Shown: piece after piece, positions 1 to 6,861 of the stretch
Numbering within the stretch: the stretch's first letter is position 1
How the letters are laid out: every line of letters begins with the position of its first letter
Origin: a virus
DNA length: 41,647 nucleotides
Virus record (IMG/VR): IMGVR_UViG_3300025108_000120
Location: 1 to 41,647 of that record
Strand: one strand, 5' to 3'
Made by a program: the position numbers and the translations under genes
The notes under the pieces: generated by a model
Told to the model about the DNA's origin: nothing
Database searches by the model: none
The model's input: the letters and a program-made list of their open reading frames with translations, nothing else

Positions 1-19
1 AAGAAATCTGAGATAAGAC

Positions 20-48
20 TTGACAGGACACAAAACCTGTAGTAAAGT
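20..48 (+). promoter_or_regulatory. Sigma70-like promoter for the DUF932-like gene
   Basis: TTGACA at 20-25 and TAAAGT at 43-48 are separated by 17 bp. The predicted start near 55 leaves a leader of about 30 nt holding GGAGG at 76-80, just before the ATG at 88. Confidence 0.75.
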
Positions 49-87
49 TCTTTCAGTAATAACAACTAGCGACCAGGAGGTCACACA

Positions 88-987
88 ATGGGTTACATGC
101 TTTCCACCAACACCGACTACAACAAGGGTGTAGACGCCCGAGATGCGGCCATCGACGCCGATGCACTGTTCATCCCTAAGACCACGGGGACCATCCTTCC
201 CAACGGTACCGTAGACGAGAACTCGTTCACCGTCTACCGTGAGTACGCAGACGGCACTCAGGCCGTCCTCAAGGCCGGTGCAGGAGCCAGCTTCTACAGC
301 GGGTCATACGAATCCATCCTGAACACTGCTGAGGCAATGTTCCCTAACTCGGTGACCAGCATGAAAACGTGGCACCACGGTTCAATCCTCGTTTTCACTC
401 AGGACATTGACGAGCCGTACACGTTCGCTGACGGGGACATCATCACCCGTTCAATCATGTACACGGCGAGCATGAACAGCGTGTTCTCCACCCGTGCCAT
501 CGGATTCTCGTTCCGCCCCTTCTGCACCAACCAAGAGGGTCAGGGTCAGCTTCAGATGAGCCAGAAGCGTTCCAAGAACCACGATGAAATGCTGTTCAGC
601 AAGGCAGCGATCATGGCAGAGGCAGCGAATCGTTTCGACGCCTTTATCACGGACGCCAAGATGCTGAAGGGTCTCCAGATGACACACAGTCTCCGTAACC
701 GGATTCTGGAGGCTGTAGCGCCTCTCATCACCGACCCTGATGCCAACACTAAGGCCGTCAATCACGCTGAGAGCCGTCGTGAGGGTATCCTGTACTTCTA
801 CGGCGAGGAGGCCGACAAGTTCGGTGAGAACGCCTTCAGCCTGTACCAAGCGGTCCAGAGCTACGAATACCACACAGGCACCAAGGGCAAGAACAAGGAC
901 ATGAAGCAGACCAAGGTCGTCACGGACCCTGCCGAGGCTCAGGCCCTGACTTGCCTCACCCGTGAGATGCTGCTCGCCGCAGCCTGA
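88..987 (+). CDS. DUF932-like phage/plasmid protein
   Basis: A 299-residue soluble protein with the overall look of the DUF932 family (phage/plasmid-like proteins of unknown function, usually about 300 residues). The central stretch resembles that family's core, in which a conserved segment around residues 150-165 ends in a Cys-Thr-Asn triplet (here FCTN). No catalytic motif is evident and no signal peptide or membrane segment is seen. The ATG at 88 is chosen because GGAGG lies 7 nt upstream and a consensus promoter precedes it. It opens a run of plus-strand genes with individual promoters, which suggests early expression. The family assignment is from general sequence resemblance only. Confidence 0.6.
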   Translation: MGYMLSTNTDYNKGVDARDAAIDADALFIPKTTGTILPNGTVDENSFTVYREYADGTQAVLKAGAGASFYSGSYESILNTAEAMFPNSVTSMKTWHHGSILVFTQDIDEPYTFADGDIITRSIMYTASMNSVFSTRAIGFSFRPFCTNQEGQGQLQMSQKRSKNHDEMLFSKAAIMAEAANRFDAFITDAKMLKGLQMTHSLRNRILEAVAPLITDPDANTKAVNHAESRREGILYFYGEEADKFGENAFSLYQAVQSYEYHTGTKGKNKDMKQTKVVTDPAEAQALTCLTREMLLAAA

Positions 988-992
988 TCCAT

Positions 993-1091
993 CCTCCTGA
1001 GCAAGAGGCAAAACTGCTCACCCGCCCTCCTGAGCACGAGGCATAGGGCACATAACTGCCCGAGTGCCATGAGGTTAAACTGCTCCCCTTC
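993..1091 (+). repeat. Triple hairpin/repeat cluster between genes
   Basis: An 18-nt unit (CCTCCTGAGCAMGAGGCA) occurs at 993-1010 and 1026-1043. Each copy is followed by an AACTG-containing element: AACTGCTC near 1012, AACTGCCC near 1054 and AACTGCTC near 1078. GAGCA/TGCTC and GGGCA/TGCCC can pair as short stems. It may terminate the upstream gene or act in the RNA. No protein is encoded here. Confidence 0.5.
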
Positions 1092-1102
1092 TCCCCTACG
1101 AT

Positions 1103-1132
1103 TTGACACACCGTAGGGAAGTGTAGTACAAT
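1103..1132 (+). promoter_or_regulatory. Sigma70-like promoter for 1163-1474
   Basis: TTGACA (1103-1108) and TACAAT (1127-1132) are 18 bp apart. The surrounding bases (CTACGATTTGACA and GTAGTACA) are shared with the promoter at 2377. The -10 box lies at position 1127-1132, so an ATG at 1133 cannot be the real start. Confidence 0.75.
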
Positions 1133-1162
1133 GTGTCATTCACCACCACGAAAGGAACGAAC

Positions 1163-1474
1163 ATGAAGTACGCACCAGCAGATCAGACCACACTAATCGT
1201 TCACCCCGGCACAGGAACCATCCTAGATGCCGACGAGTGTTTCATCTACAACACCGACGACACCTGCATTGCGATGGAAGATGACCAGATCGTAGAAGAG
1301 GCAGAGGCCAACGGCGACACGCTGAATGGCTTGCACGTAGTCCTTGTGGGTAACATGTTTGACGGCACCACGGTCGTCGGCCCGTTCCTCAGTTTTGAAG
1401 ATGCAAACATGTGGGCGGAAGGGAATGCTTCCCAAGAATGGTGGATCACATCCATTGAGGGGGTTGGCCGATGA
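1163..1474 (+). CDS. Hypothetical small acidic protein
   Basis: A 103-residue acidic protein that I do not recognise. The in-frame ATG at 1133 directly abuts the -10 box, so the ATG at 1163 with AAAGGA at 1151-1156 is preferred. The sequence alternates predicted beta strands with an Asp/Glu-rich middle (residues 38-50) and has a Trp-rich end. Its stop overlaps the start of the next gene by 4 nt, so the two are probably co-translated. No signal peptide or membrane span is visible. Confidence 0.7.
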   Translation: MKYAPADQTTLIVHPGTGTILDADECFIYNTDDTCIAMEDDQIVEEAEANGDTLNGLHVVLVGNMFDGTTVVGPFLSFEDANMWAEGNASQEWWITSIEGVGR

Positions 1475-2067
1475 ACGCTCCCATAGCAGCGCTGTACGTC
1501 ATTACAGACGGCCACTATTTCAACCAGCCAGGTATTGATCCGTGGGATAAGGATCGGAACGCACGCCTATACGATGGCCCGCACCCTGTTGTTGCCCACC
1601 CTCCCTGCGCCCGCTGGTGTCAGCTTGCATCCGTGAATCATAAACGATGGGGCACCCCTATCGCTGAGGACGGCGGGTTGTTTGCACGGGCACTAGAGCA
1701 GGTGCGCCTTTATGGCGGCGTCCTAGAGCACCCTGCCTACTCCCTGGCATACGAAAAGTTTGGACTACCTCGCCCAGTTCGGGGTGAGTGGTCTGAGCCT
1801 GACCAGTACGGCGGAGTGAGTATCCAAGTATCTCAGTGCGCCTACGGTCATCCTGCTCGCAAACGCACGTGGCTATACGGTGTGGGAATCGACACTTCCA
1901 TTCCACTCCGTCACGACGAGCCGCCCACTACTGGCGGTGTGGGTAACGGTGTCAAAACGGGGAACCGACAGAAAAAGCGTATATCGGCAGTTGAGGCAAT
2001 GGCTACCCCTCCAGAGTTTCGTGAGGTTCTGATCTCGCTGGCCCGTTCGGTTAAGGTGGACATCTGA
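1471..2067 (+). CDS. Methyltransferase-like phage protein with HPPC and EHP motifs
   Basis: A 198-residue protein of a family seen in phages and prophages. Around residue 43 it has VVAHPPC, which recalls the Pro-Pro-Cys of cytosine-5 DNA methyltransferases. About 40 residues later LEHP sits where the ENV motif would be. A segment with Gly-His and Arg-Lys-Arg follows (about residues 124-131). It is much shorter than a working C5 methyltransferase (usually over 300 residues) and I see no S-adenosylmethionine loop (FxGxG) at the N-terminus. Catalytic activity is therefore uncertain. It overlaps the gene before by 4 nt and the next by 1 nt, forming a three-gene unit from the 1103 promoter. Confidence 0.5.
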   Translation: MNAPIAALYVITDGHYFNQPGIDPWDKDRNARLYDGPHPVVAHPPCARWCQLASVNHKRWGTPIAEDGGLFARALEQVRLYGGVLEHPAYSLAYEKFGLPRPVRGEWSEPDQYGGVSIQVSQCAYGHPARKRTWLYGVGIDTSIPLRHDEPPTTGGVGNGVKTGNRQKKRISAVEAMATPPEFREVLISLARSVKVDI

Positions 2068-2330
2068 TGGACGCTCCCACCCTGCACGTGAACGATCTTC
2101 ACACGAGCCTATGGCAAGGCACCGTAGACCTTGGTGACGGGGAGACACTGACCGTCACCATTACCCACGAGGGGATCATCATGGATCACGACGTAGGTCA
2201 CCCGCATGGCCCGGAGACAGTAGGCATGACGTTCGAAGAGTGGACCGAGTGGATGCACTCAGGGTCCCCCGAGAGCGAAGAAAACCTGAAACAAGAAATG
2301 GAAGGCCAGTCGTCAATTTTTGACTTCTAA
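2067..2330 (+). CDS. Hypothetical protein, 87 aa
   Basis: An acidic 87-residue protein with no recognised family. The ATG shares one base with the TGA of the previous gene (TGATG), so translation is probably coupled. The middle is His/Asp/Gly-rich (about residues 37-50) and the C-terminus is a Glu-rich predicted helix ending in Phe-Asp-Phe. It is the last gene of the 1163-2330 unit. Confidence 0.65.
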   Translation: MDAPTLHVNDLHTSLWQGTVDLGDGETLTVTITHEGIIMDHDVGHPHGPETVGMTFEEWTEWMHSGSPESEENLKQEMEGQSSIFDF

Positions 2331-2341
2331 TGGAAACTGCC

Positions 2342-2353
2342 GATGGTGTCCCT
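2342..2353 (+). promoter_or_regulatory. Recurrent motif RATGGTGTMCCT, copy 1
   Basis: GATGGTGTCCCT, followed by GCGGGG, lies in the gap upstream of the 2377 promoter. It is one of five near-identical 12-mers in the same orientation between 2342 and 7207. See the findings. Confidence 0.45.
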
Positions 2354-2376
2354 GCGGGGATATCTAGTACTACGAT

Positions 2377-2405
2377 TTGACAGCGGCGTCAAGATGTAGT
2401 ACACT
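2377..2405 (+). promoter_or_regulatory. Sigma70-like promoter for 2445-2858
   Basis: TTGACA (2377-2382), a 17-bp spacer and TACACT (2400-2405). The leader after it contains CGTAATCAACCA, which recurs in the leader of the AAA ATPase gene. Confidence 0.75.
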
Positions 2406-2444
2406 TACGTTCGTAATCAACCACCAACCACAAGGAGGCCCATC

Positions 2445-2858
2445 ATGGGCGATAGAGCAACCATCCGAATCAAGCAACACGGAAGCGACACCGCTATTCA
2501 CTTCTACACCCACTGGCGAGGAGGCTACGTCAACAGCATTGTAGCCGACGCCCTAGAGCGGGCAGACAAGGAAGGTCGTATCACTGACGACTCTTACTGC
2601 ACCCGAATCATCTTCGACACTCTCACCGAACTGGAAGGCGGTAGCACCGGCTACGGCATCATCATCGGTGACAGCCAGCGACCCGGCGACGTTGAGCACG
2701 ACAGCCCTAGCATCGAATGGGACAGTTTCGGCGCTGAACCTCTCGTTCGCATGTATTACACTTCAGGCTATTTTTCTCCCGCTGTAGTACCCTGGAAACA
2801 ATGGGTGGCAGATCAAAAACTTTCTGATTTTCCCAGCCACGACTTGACAGCCGTCTGA
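2445..2858 (+). CDS. Hypothetical phage protein, 137 aa
   Basis: A 137-residue protein starting MGDRATIRI. The beta-rich pattern (ATIRIK, AIHFYTHW, YGIIIGD) resembles small conserved proteins common in actinophages and plasmids whose role is unknown. A strong AAGGAGG lies 6 nt before the ATG. The last codons overlap the -35 box of the next promoter (2844). No membrane segment or catalytic motif is seen. Confidence 0.65.
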   Translation: MGDRATIRIKQHGSDTAIHFYTHWRGGYVNSIVADALERADKEGRITDDSYCTRIIFDTLTELEGGSTGYGIIIGDSQRPGDVEHDSPSIEWDSFGAEPLVRMYYTSGYFSPAVVPWKQWVADQKLSDFPSHDLTAV

Positions 2859-2872
2859 GTACCTGCTACAAT
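2844..2872 (+). promoter_or_regulatory. Sigma70-like promoter for the AAA ATPase gene
   Basis: TTGACA (2844-2849), a 17-bp spacer and TACAAT (2867-2872). The -35 box lies inside the 3' end of the preceding coding region. The leader carries CGTAATCAACCA and an AAAGGA before the ATG at 2911. Confidence 0.75.
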
Positions 2873-2910
2873 TACAAACGTAATCAACCAACCCCGAAAG
2901 GACACCAACC

Positions 2911-3627
2911 ATGAGCACCAAAACCGACACCGAGACAACTTGCTGGGACACCTTTAATCAGGTCCTCAGCGCAGGCGTAGACCGTATCATCCTTTACGGT
3001 CCCCCCGGAACCGGCAAGACCTTCTCCGCTCTCCACGTCAACAAGACGCCGGGTAAGGAGTCACACCGACTCACCTGTACCGACGACATGACCAACATGG
3101 ACGTTACGGGCGGGTTCCTTCCCAGCAAGGACGGCTTTGAATACATTGAAGGTGCGGCCATCAAGGCACGCCGTAGCGGCGGTCGTCTGGTCGTAGACGA
3201 GATTGACAAGGCTGGCGGCGATGTCTTCGCTACCCTTCTCAACATGACAGACTCAGCAGAGTCGGCAGAGTGGGAGCACCCAGTAACGGGCGAGAAAACT
3301 TACCCTAATCCTGGATACACGGTCATCATGACGACCAACGTGGAACAGATCGAAGAGTTGCCAGAGGCACTGACCGACAGGTTCCCCGTCCGGGTCCGCA
3401 TTGACCGTCCGCATCCTGATGCTCTGCTGACACTCCCAACTCACTGGAGGGGTTACGCCGACCGTATGGCCGACGCTGGCTCACAGCGCATGTCACTGCG
3501 ACTGTTCCAGTCCATGCACAAGCTTACTCACCAGATGGGTGAGGAGAAAGCTGCCGAACTGATTCTCGGTGATCGGGCACATGCCTTCCTTGAGGCAATC
3601 CGCATTGACCAGTTTCAGAGCAGCTAA
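2911..3627 (+). CDS. MoxR/CobS-like AAA+ ATPase
   Basis: A 238-residue AAA+ ATPase of the MoxR/CobS (AAA_5) type. Visible elements are Walker A GPPGTGKT at residues 30-37, Walker B LVVDEID ending near residue 99, a sensor-1-like MTTN at 140-143 and an arginine-finger-like TDR at 155-157. MoxR-type ATPases usually work as chaperones with a VWA-domain partner encoded next door, and exactly such a gene follows at 3794. By analogy the pair would remodel a protein or insert a metal; the substrate is unknown. The start is supported by AAAGGA and the promoter at 2844. A G/C hairpin follows at 3690-3724. Confidence 0.88.
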   Translation: MSTKTDTETTCWDTFNQVLSAGVDRIILYGPPGTGKTFSALHVNKTPGKESHRLTCTDDMTNMDVTGGFLPSKDGFEYIEGAAIKARRSGGRLVVDEIDKAGGDVFATLLNMTDSAESAEWEHPVTGEKTYPNPGYTVIMTTNVEQIEELPEALTDRFPVRVRIDRPHPDALLTLPTHWRGYADRMADAGSQRMSLRLFQSMHKLTHQMGEEKAAELILGDRAHAFLEAIRIDQFQSS

Positions 3628-3689
3628 GATCGTGCCGAGTCGGTAGGTTGAGCGCCGGAGTGGTGCTGGCGCTCCCTATCAGGCACAAC

Positions 3690-3724
3690 GAGGGGAGGGG
3701 GGTTTGGTTGGCCCCCTTCCCCTC
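3690..3724 (+). terminator. Strong hairpin after the AAA ATPase gene
   Basis: GAGGGGAGGGGG (3690-3701) can pair with CCCCCTTCCCCTC (3712-3724) around a T/G-rich loop. No clear T-run follows. A smaller GAGCGCC/GGCGCTC stem lies just upstream at about 3650-3674. It probably separates the ATPase gene from the next promoter. Confidence 0.55.
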
Positions 3725-3733
3725 ACCTTCGAC

Positions 3734-3763
3734 TTGACAACCACTCACCACCTGTGTTACAAT
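3734..3763 (+). promoter_or_regulatory. Sigma70-like promoter for the VWA gene
   Basis: TTGACA (3734-3739), an 18-bp spacer and TACAAT (3758-3763). The leader has GAGGAG at 3783-3788 ahead of the ATG at 3794. Confidence 0.75.
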
Positions 3764-3793
3764 CAGAGTCATCATCTACGAGAGGAGAATGAT

Positions 3794-5395
3794 ATGACCA
3801 ACATCATCAACGAGGTTCACCAAAAGAACCGGCCAATGCCAGAAATCTTTACCCGGCAGGACATTCGTAATACGGGCGGATGGGACGTTGCTAACGTTCG
3901 TGCCGTCCGGGGCGAACCCTACATCACTGTCTCAGGACGAGTCATGAGGGTCCCACTTGACGACTCACTGCTCGCTCAAGCCATTCGGGCGCACGAGCAA
4001 ATTCACGTGAAAGTTTCACCTCAAGATTTGACCCCGTACATCAACGAGGTTACCGGCGTAGAAGCAATCCGTGCGGCGGAAGAGGCACGAGTCAACTTCA
4101 TTGCAAACGAACTTGGTTTCCCAATGAAATCGCTCGTCACAGGCTCTGAAAAGTTTGACGGAGAAATTCTGGCAGACAACGGTGCATGGCAGGAGGCCGT
4201 TTGGTCCGTGGCAGCATCGGTCCACACAGGTAGTCTTAATCCCCTGATCGTCGGTATCCGGCGCAACGCTCCAGAGTGGGCAGACGTTCTTCGAGACATC
4301 GCTAAAGAGATCGTCTCCTTCCAGAAGAAGCAGATCAAAGGGATCAAGAAGAGCATGGACGGTGCCAACCTGACCAGCGACAGGGAAGCGCTACTTCGCT
4401 ACGGGGCAACTTACGAAAACCGGCAGAGCGCCACAATAGTTGGTATGAACTTTACTATTGAGCTTGCCATGCTTATTGAGTCCATCGCAGCGATGCCTGC
4501 CCCCCGGCAGAGGCCACCAGAGCCAGAGCCAGAGCCAGAGAACTCCGACGACTCCGACGACTCCGACGACAGCGCAGACAGCGATGGTGGCGAAGAGACC
4601 GACGAGGACGGCAACCCTAAAGGCAGCAGTGGCGACACCAACGAGGGACTGCAAGACGACGGCGAAGCCAAAGAACTCGCTGACAAAGATCAGACCATTG
4701 ACCGTAAGGCTATCCAAGATAAAGCTAACAAAGCTTTAAACGGAGGCATCGAAAAGAACGGCATTGGTGAATGGCTCCCCCTGAGAGTCAAAGCCCTACC
4801 GCTCACCATTACCATCCCTGGAGCTATCGGGCGCAAACGAGTGGCATCCAACATGGGACGCAACCCTCGCCGGATGCATCGTATGCTCACCGACCCTGAC
4901 CGTCGTGTGTTTGACAAGTTTGTCAAGTCCAGCGGCGGCGTCGTACTCATTGACTGCTCAGGCTCCATGTCACTCTCCAAAGATCAGGTGCGAGAAATGA
5001 TGGAAGCAGCACCTGGATGCACCGTCATGGGTTACTCCACAGGCTACGACGGAGACAACTGCTTCATCCTCGCAGACAAGGGCAAGATGACAGCCAAACT
5101 TCCTCGGTTCCGTGGAGGCAACGGCAACGACAGGCCCGCACTCGAATACGCTGTGTCCCGACGCATCAACCGGAAGTCCCCAGTCATCTGGGTGACCGAT
5201 GGGTTGGTCTACCGTCCACGAGGAGGCTCCTCCGTCTTTGACGAGACCGAGTGCGCTATCCTCGCACAGAAGAACAACGTTCACATGGAGTACTCCCCAA
5301 AGGATGCGATTACCTTCCTTCAGAGTCTCCAGCGTGGGCAGGCTTACAAGCCACAGGTTCTGCCACGATGGAAGGAGTACCTGCGGCAGCGCTGA
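3794..5395 (+). CDS. VWA-domain protein with N-terminal HEXXH metallopeptidase-like motif
   Basis: A 533-residue protein with two parts. The N-terminal region has HEQIH at residues 67-71 followed by AAEEAR at about 94-99, the zinc-ligand pattern of gluzincin-like domains fused to VWA domains. An acidic linker (Pro-Glu then Ser-Asp repeats, about residues 240-290) follows. The C-terminal VWA domain has the MIDAS signature DCSGS from D387 and a later TDG. CobT-like VWA proteins act with MoxR/CobS ATPases, and that ATPase is the gene just upstream. The ATG at 3794 is chosen because it follows a Shine-Dalgarno and the promoter; the upstream in-frame ATG at 3704 lies before the promoter. Whether it cleaves protein or is an inactive scaffold cannot be told. 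Confidence 0.82.
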   Translation: MTNIINEVHQKNRPMPEIFTRQDIRNTGGWDVANVRAVRGEPYITVSGRVMRVPLDDSLLAQAIRAHEQIHVKVSPQDLTPYINEVTGVEAIRAAEEARVNFIANELGFPMKSLVTGSEKFDGEILADNGAWQEAVWSVAASVHTGSLNPLIVGIRRNAPEWADVLRDIAKEIVSFQKKQIKGIKKSMDGANLTSDREALLRYGATYENRQSATIVGMNFTIELAMLIESIAAMPAPRQRPPEPEPEPENSDDSDDSDDSADSDGGEETDEDGNPKGSSGDTNEGLQDDGEAKELADKDQTIDRKAIQDKANKALNGGIEKNGIGEWLPLRVKALPLTITIPGAIGRKRVASNMGRNPRRMHRMLTDPDRRVFDKFVKSSGGVVLIDCSGSMSLSKDQVREMMEAAPGCTVMGYSTGYDGDNCFILADKGKMTAKLPRFRGGNGNDRPALEYAVSRRINRKSPVIWVTDGLVYRPRGGSSVFDETECAILAQKNNVHMEYSPKDAITFLQSLQRGQAYKPQVLPRWKEYLRQR

Positions 5396-5409
5396 TGCCC
5401 ACACAGACA

Positions 5410-5448
5410 GGAAGGGCCGGGGGAATCCTCTCTCCCCTCGGCCCTTCC
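5410..5448 (+). terminator. Hairpin terminator after the VWA gene
   Basis: GGAAGGGCCGGGGG (5410-5423) pairs with CCCCTCGGCCCTTCC (5434-5448) around a loop of about 10 nt. It begins 14 bp after the stop codon. Only a weak T-rich tail follows. Confidence 0.7.
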
Positions 5449-5528
5449 GTCGTTCTGAACGGCTAACCCCGACGAAAACCGTTCAAACAATATGTTATCT
5501 TACAAATCTATTATCGGAAGGAGGAACA

Positions 5529-5885
5529 GTGGAAGAACAAAACTTATTCAATCTAAAAGATACCAATGGTGTACCTGCGGAGACTGTACAAGCAGTCTTC
5601 GACTTCTGGAAGAACACGTGCAACAGGACTGAAGGTACTAAACTAGACGAGGCACGGGAAAAGAAAATCGCCTCCGCTCTCAAGCTGTACGGTGAAGAGA
5701 CATGCCGTCAAGCTATCATCGGATGTACGCTATCCGAATGGCACAACGGGCGGAACCCCCGCAACAAGAAGTACAACGACATAACTCTTATCTTTCGGAA
5801 CGCCGACAAGGTGGAAACGTTCGTGGCACTATATCATCAGGAGAAAGACGGACAGAAAGAAATGGACGAATGGCTAAACATGTAG
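5529..5885 (+). CDS. Replication-initiator C-terminal-like protein
   Basis: A 118-residue protein starting with GTG at 5529, preceded by AAGGAGGA. The body matches the C-terminal module seen at the end of many phage replication initiators and replisome organisers. It has a Phe-x-x-Trp start, a helix with 'ALKLYG', a 'GCTLSEWH' segment and an ending with ITLIFRNADKVETFV. The usual N-terminal winged helix is missing, so this is either a stand-alone module or a trimmed initiator. The open frame extends further upstream but crosses the VWA gene and the hairpin, so the GTG is preferred. It overlaps the next gene by 16 nt. Confidence 0.6.
   Translation: MEEQNLFNLKDTNGVPAETVQAVFDFWKNTCNRTEGTKLDEAREKKIASALKLYGEETCRQAIIGCTLSEWHNGRNPRNKKYNDITLIFRNADKVETFVALYHQEKDGQKEMDEWLNM
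5565..5576 (+). promoter_or_regulatory. Recurrent motif RATGGTGTMCCT, copy 2
   Basis: AATGGTGTACCT, followed by GCGG, lies within the first 16 codons of the replication-initiator-like gene. It differs from the majority motif at one base. Confidence 0.35.
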
Positions 5886-6145
5886 GAGAACCAAGATACC
5901 TAACCCTCTACAGATGGGTTAAGTACGTATACGAACAGATCATCGAATGGCTAATGCCTTCCGACTTCTGTCTAGTAGACGCAGAAAAGAACAAAGTAAT
6001 TTTTCATGGACGATTCCACGAAGTCGAACATCGCATGGACCAACAGTACGGGCGACCACTCATGATCCTCAGAGACCACGAACTCCCCAAAGACTGCGAT
6101 ATCACCGAACTTCAGCAGTCACATACGCCAGCAGGACGGTACTAA
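5870..6145 (+). CDS. Hypothetical protein, 91 aa
   Basis: A 91-residue protein that I do not recognise. The ATG at 5870 lies inside the end of the previous gene, which is typical of coupled translation; a start at 5954 is possible. The N-terminal half is aromatic and helical (TLYRWVKYVYEQIIEWL). The second half is beta-like with Asp/Glu. The gene ends 4 nt into the convergent minus-strand gene. Confidence 0.5.
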   Translation: MAKHVGEPRYLTLYRWVKYVYEQIIEWLMPSDFCLVDAEKNKVIFHGRFHEVEHRMDQQYGRPLMILRDHELPKDCDITELQQSHTPAGRY

Positions 6146-6477
6146 TGAACCCGCACGTTACACGAGCCGCAGAACTCGGCGTCACCGATGAACTTGCTAG
6201 CCTCTTCGCTGTACTCGCAGGGCCACGCATTACCACACGGCCCGATCATCTTGCTGCCCTCAATGTATGTGCGCAACACATCCGAGACAGTCGGCAACGC
6301 AGCCACAGCAGGCGGGGGTTCAGGAATGCCAATGGTGTCCCTAGCACACCCAGCTAACACATGAGCACAATACTGTGCCATCGCCATACCCTCCGCAGCA
6401 GCAGCCTCAGCCACAAGCTCCTTCACCCAAGCAGGCATACGCAAATGCAAACTGACATTCTCGTTAGGATCAGTCAC
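6142..6477 (-). CDS. Ribbon-helix-helix-like protein with C-terminal Cys cluster
   Basis: A 111-residue protein. Residues 8-45 have the short beta strand plus two-helix pattern of ribbon-helix-helix DNA-binding proteins (SLHLRMP, then WVKELVAEAAAAEG, then AQYCAHVLAGC). A Pro-rich hinge follows, then a Cys cluster at C81, C87, C103 and C106 that could bind zinc. It overlaps the upstream 6474-6686 gene by ATGA, so the two small regulators are co-transcribed. The recurrent 12-mer at 6331-6342 lies inside this gene. Function as a repressor or antitoxin is inferred; no toxin partner is evident. Confidence 0.6.
   Translation of the reverse strand: MTDPNENVSLHLRMPAWVKELVAEAAAAEGMAMAQYCAHVLAGCARDTIGIPEPPPAVAALPTVSDVLRTYIEGSKMIGPCGNAWPCEYSEEASKFIGDAEFCGSCNVRVH
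6331..6342 (+). promoter_or_regulatory. Recurrent motif RATGGTGTMCCT, copy 3
   Basis: AATGGTGTCCCT with flanking CC and A, inside the ribbon-helix-helix gene 6142-6477 on its non-coding strand. Confidence 0.4.
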
Positions 6478-6686
6478 TCCAAGTCCTCTAAGTACTCTAC
6501 GCCCGCTTCCTTCATCGCCATCATCAACAACAACTCTGTCATCGAAATCCCATAACCATCAGCGATATCCATCAACAAATTCTTTAAACGAGGGTCAACC
6601 TTAAACGACATGCCCACGTTTTTACTTTCTACATCAGCACGCTTCGGTGGACGCCCCGGACCAGCCACATCAAATAAATCATTCAT
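6474..6686 (-). CDS. Ribbon-helix-helix-like DNA-binding protein, 70 aa
   Basis: A 70-residue protein beginning MNDLFDVAGPGRPPKR. The C-terminal 45 residues fit the ribbon-helix-helix fold: strand VGMSFKV, helix LKNLLMDIADGYG, then helix MTELLLMMAMKEAG. The basic Gly-Arg-Pro-Pro-Lys stretch near the N-terminus resembles an AT-hook-like arm. A TTG start 18 nt further upstream is possible. I prefer the ATG at 6686 because TATTAT lies exactly 6 nt upstream, the same leaderless geometry seen at several other genes here. It may autoregulate through the motif at 6721 that overlaps its -35. Confidence 0.65.
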   Translation of the reverse strand: MNDLFDVAGPGRPPKRADVESKNVGMSFKVDPRLKNLLMDIADGYGISMTELLLMMAMKEAGVEYLEDLE

Positions 6687-6692
6687 ATTTAT

Positions 6693-6722
6693 ATAATACC
6701 CCAAACTACACTAAAAGGCCAA
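6693..6722 (-). promoter_or_regulatory. Promoter of the 70-aa RHH gene, probably leaderless
   Basis: Read on the minus strand, TTGGCC (6717-6722) and TATTAT (6693-6698) are 18 bp apart. The -10 box is 6 nt from the ATG. The repeated 12-mer at 6721-6732 overlaps the -35 box by 2 bp. Confidence 0.5.
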
Positions 6723-6732
6723 TGGTGTCCCT
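6721..6732 (+). promoter_or_regulatory. Recurrent motif RATGGTGTMCCT, copy 4, possible operator
   Basis: AATGGTGTCCCT with CC before and AC after. It abuts and slightly overlaps the -35 box of the minus-strand ribbon-helix-helix gene, a position suited to repression. Confidence 0.45.
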
Positions 6733-6783
6733 ACGTGCCCACATACACACCCCCGCCTGTGACTACCTTCACCCAACCCGCAC

Positions 6784-6835
6784 TATACATACCCGACCAG
6801 TCCCGCTAGAATAGAGTTTGGCTAATAAGCTAAAC
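6784..6835 (+). promoter_or_regulatory. Promoter and inverted repeat before the 49-aa gene
   Basis: A TATACA/TAGAAT pair (6784-6789 and 6807-6812, 17-bp spacer) precedes the small gene at 6862. Just downstream GTTTGGCT (6816-6823) and AGCTAAAC (6828-6835) form an imperfect inverted repeat around AATA. It could be an operator or a leader hairpin. Confidence 0.45.
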
Positions 6836-6861
6836 CACACCCCAAGGAGGTGAACCAACAC

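Noticed and set aside
4391-4739. Open frames in other phases across the Asp/Ser-rich linker of the VWA gene
   Set aside because: They arise from the repetitive codons of the acidic linker and have no start signals.
5482-5506. Promoter before the replication-initiator-like gene (TTCAAA and TACAAA)
   Set aside because: The spacing between the boxes is only about 13 bp and no other pair fits, so transcription there remains unassigned.
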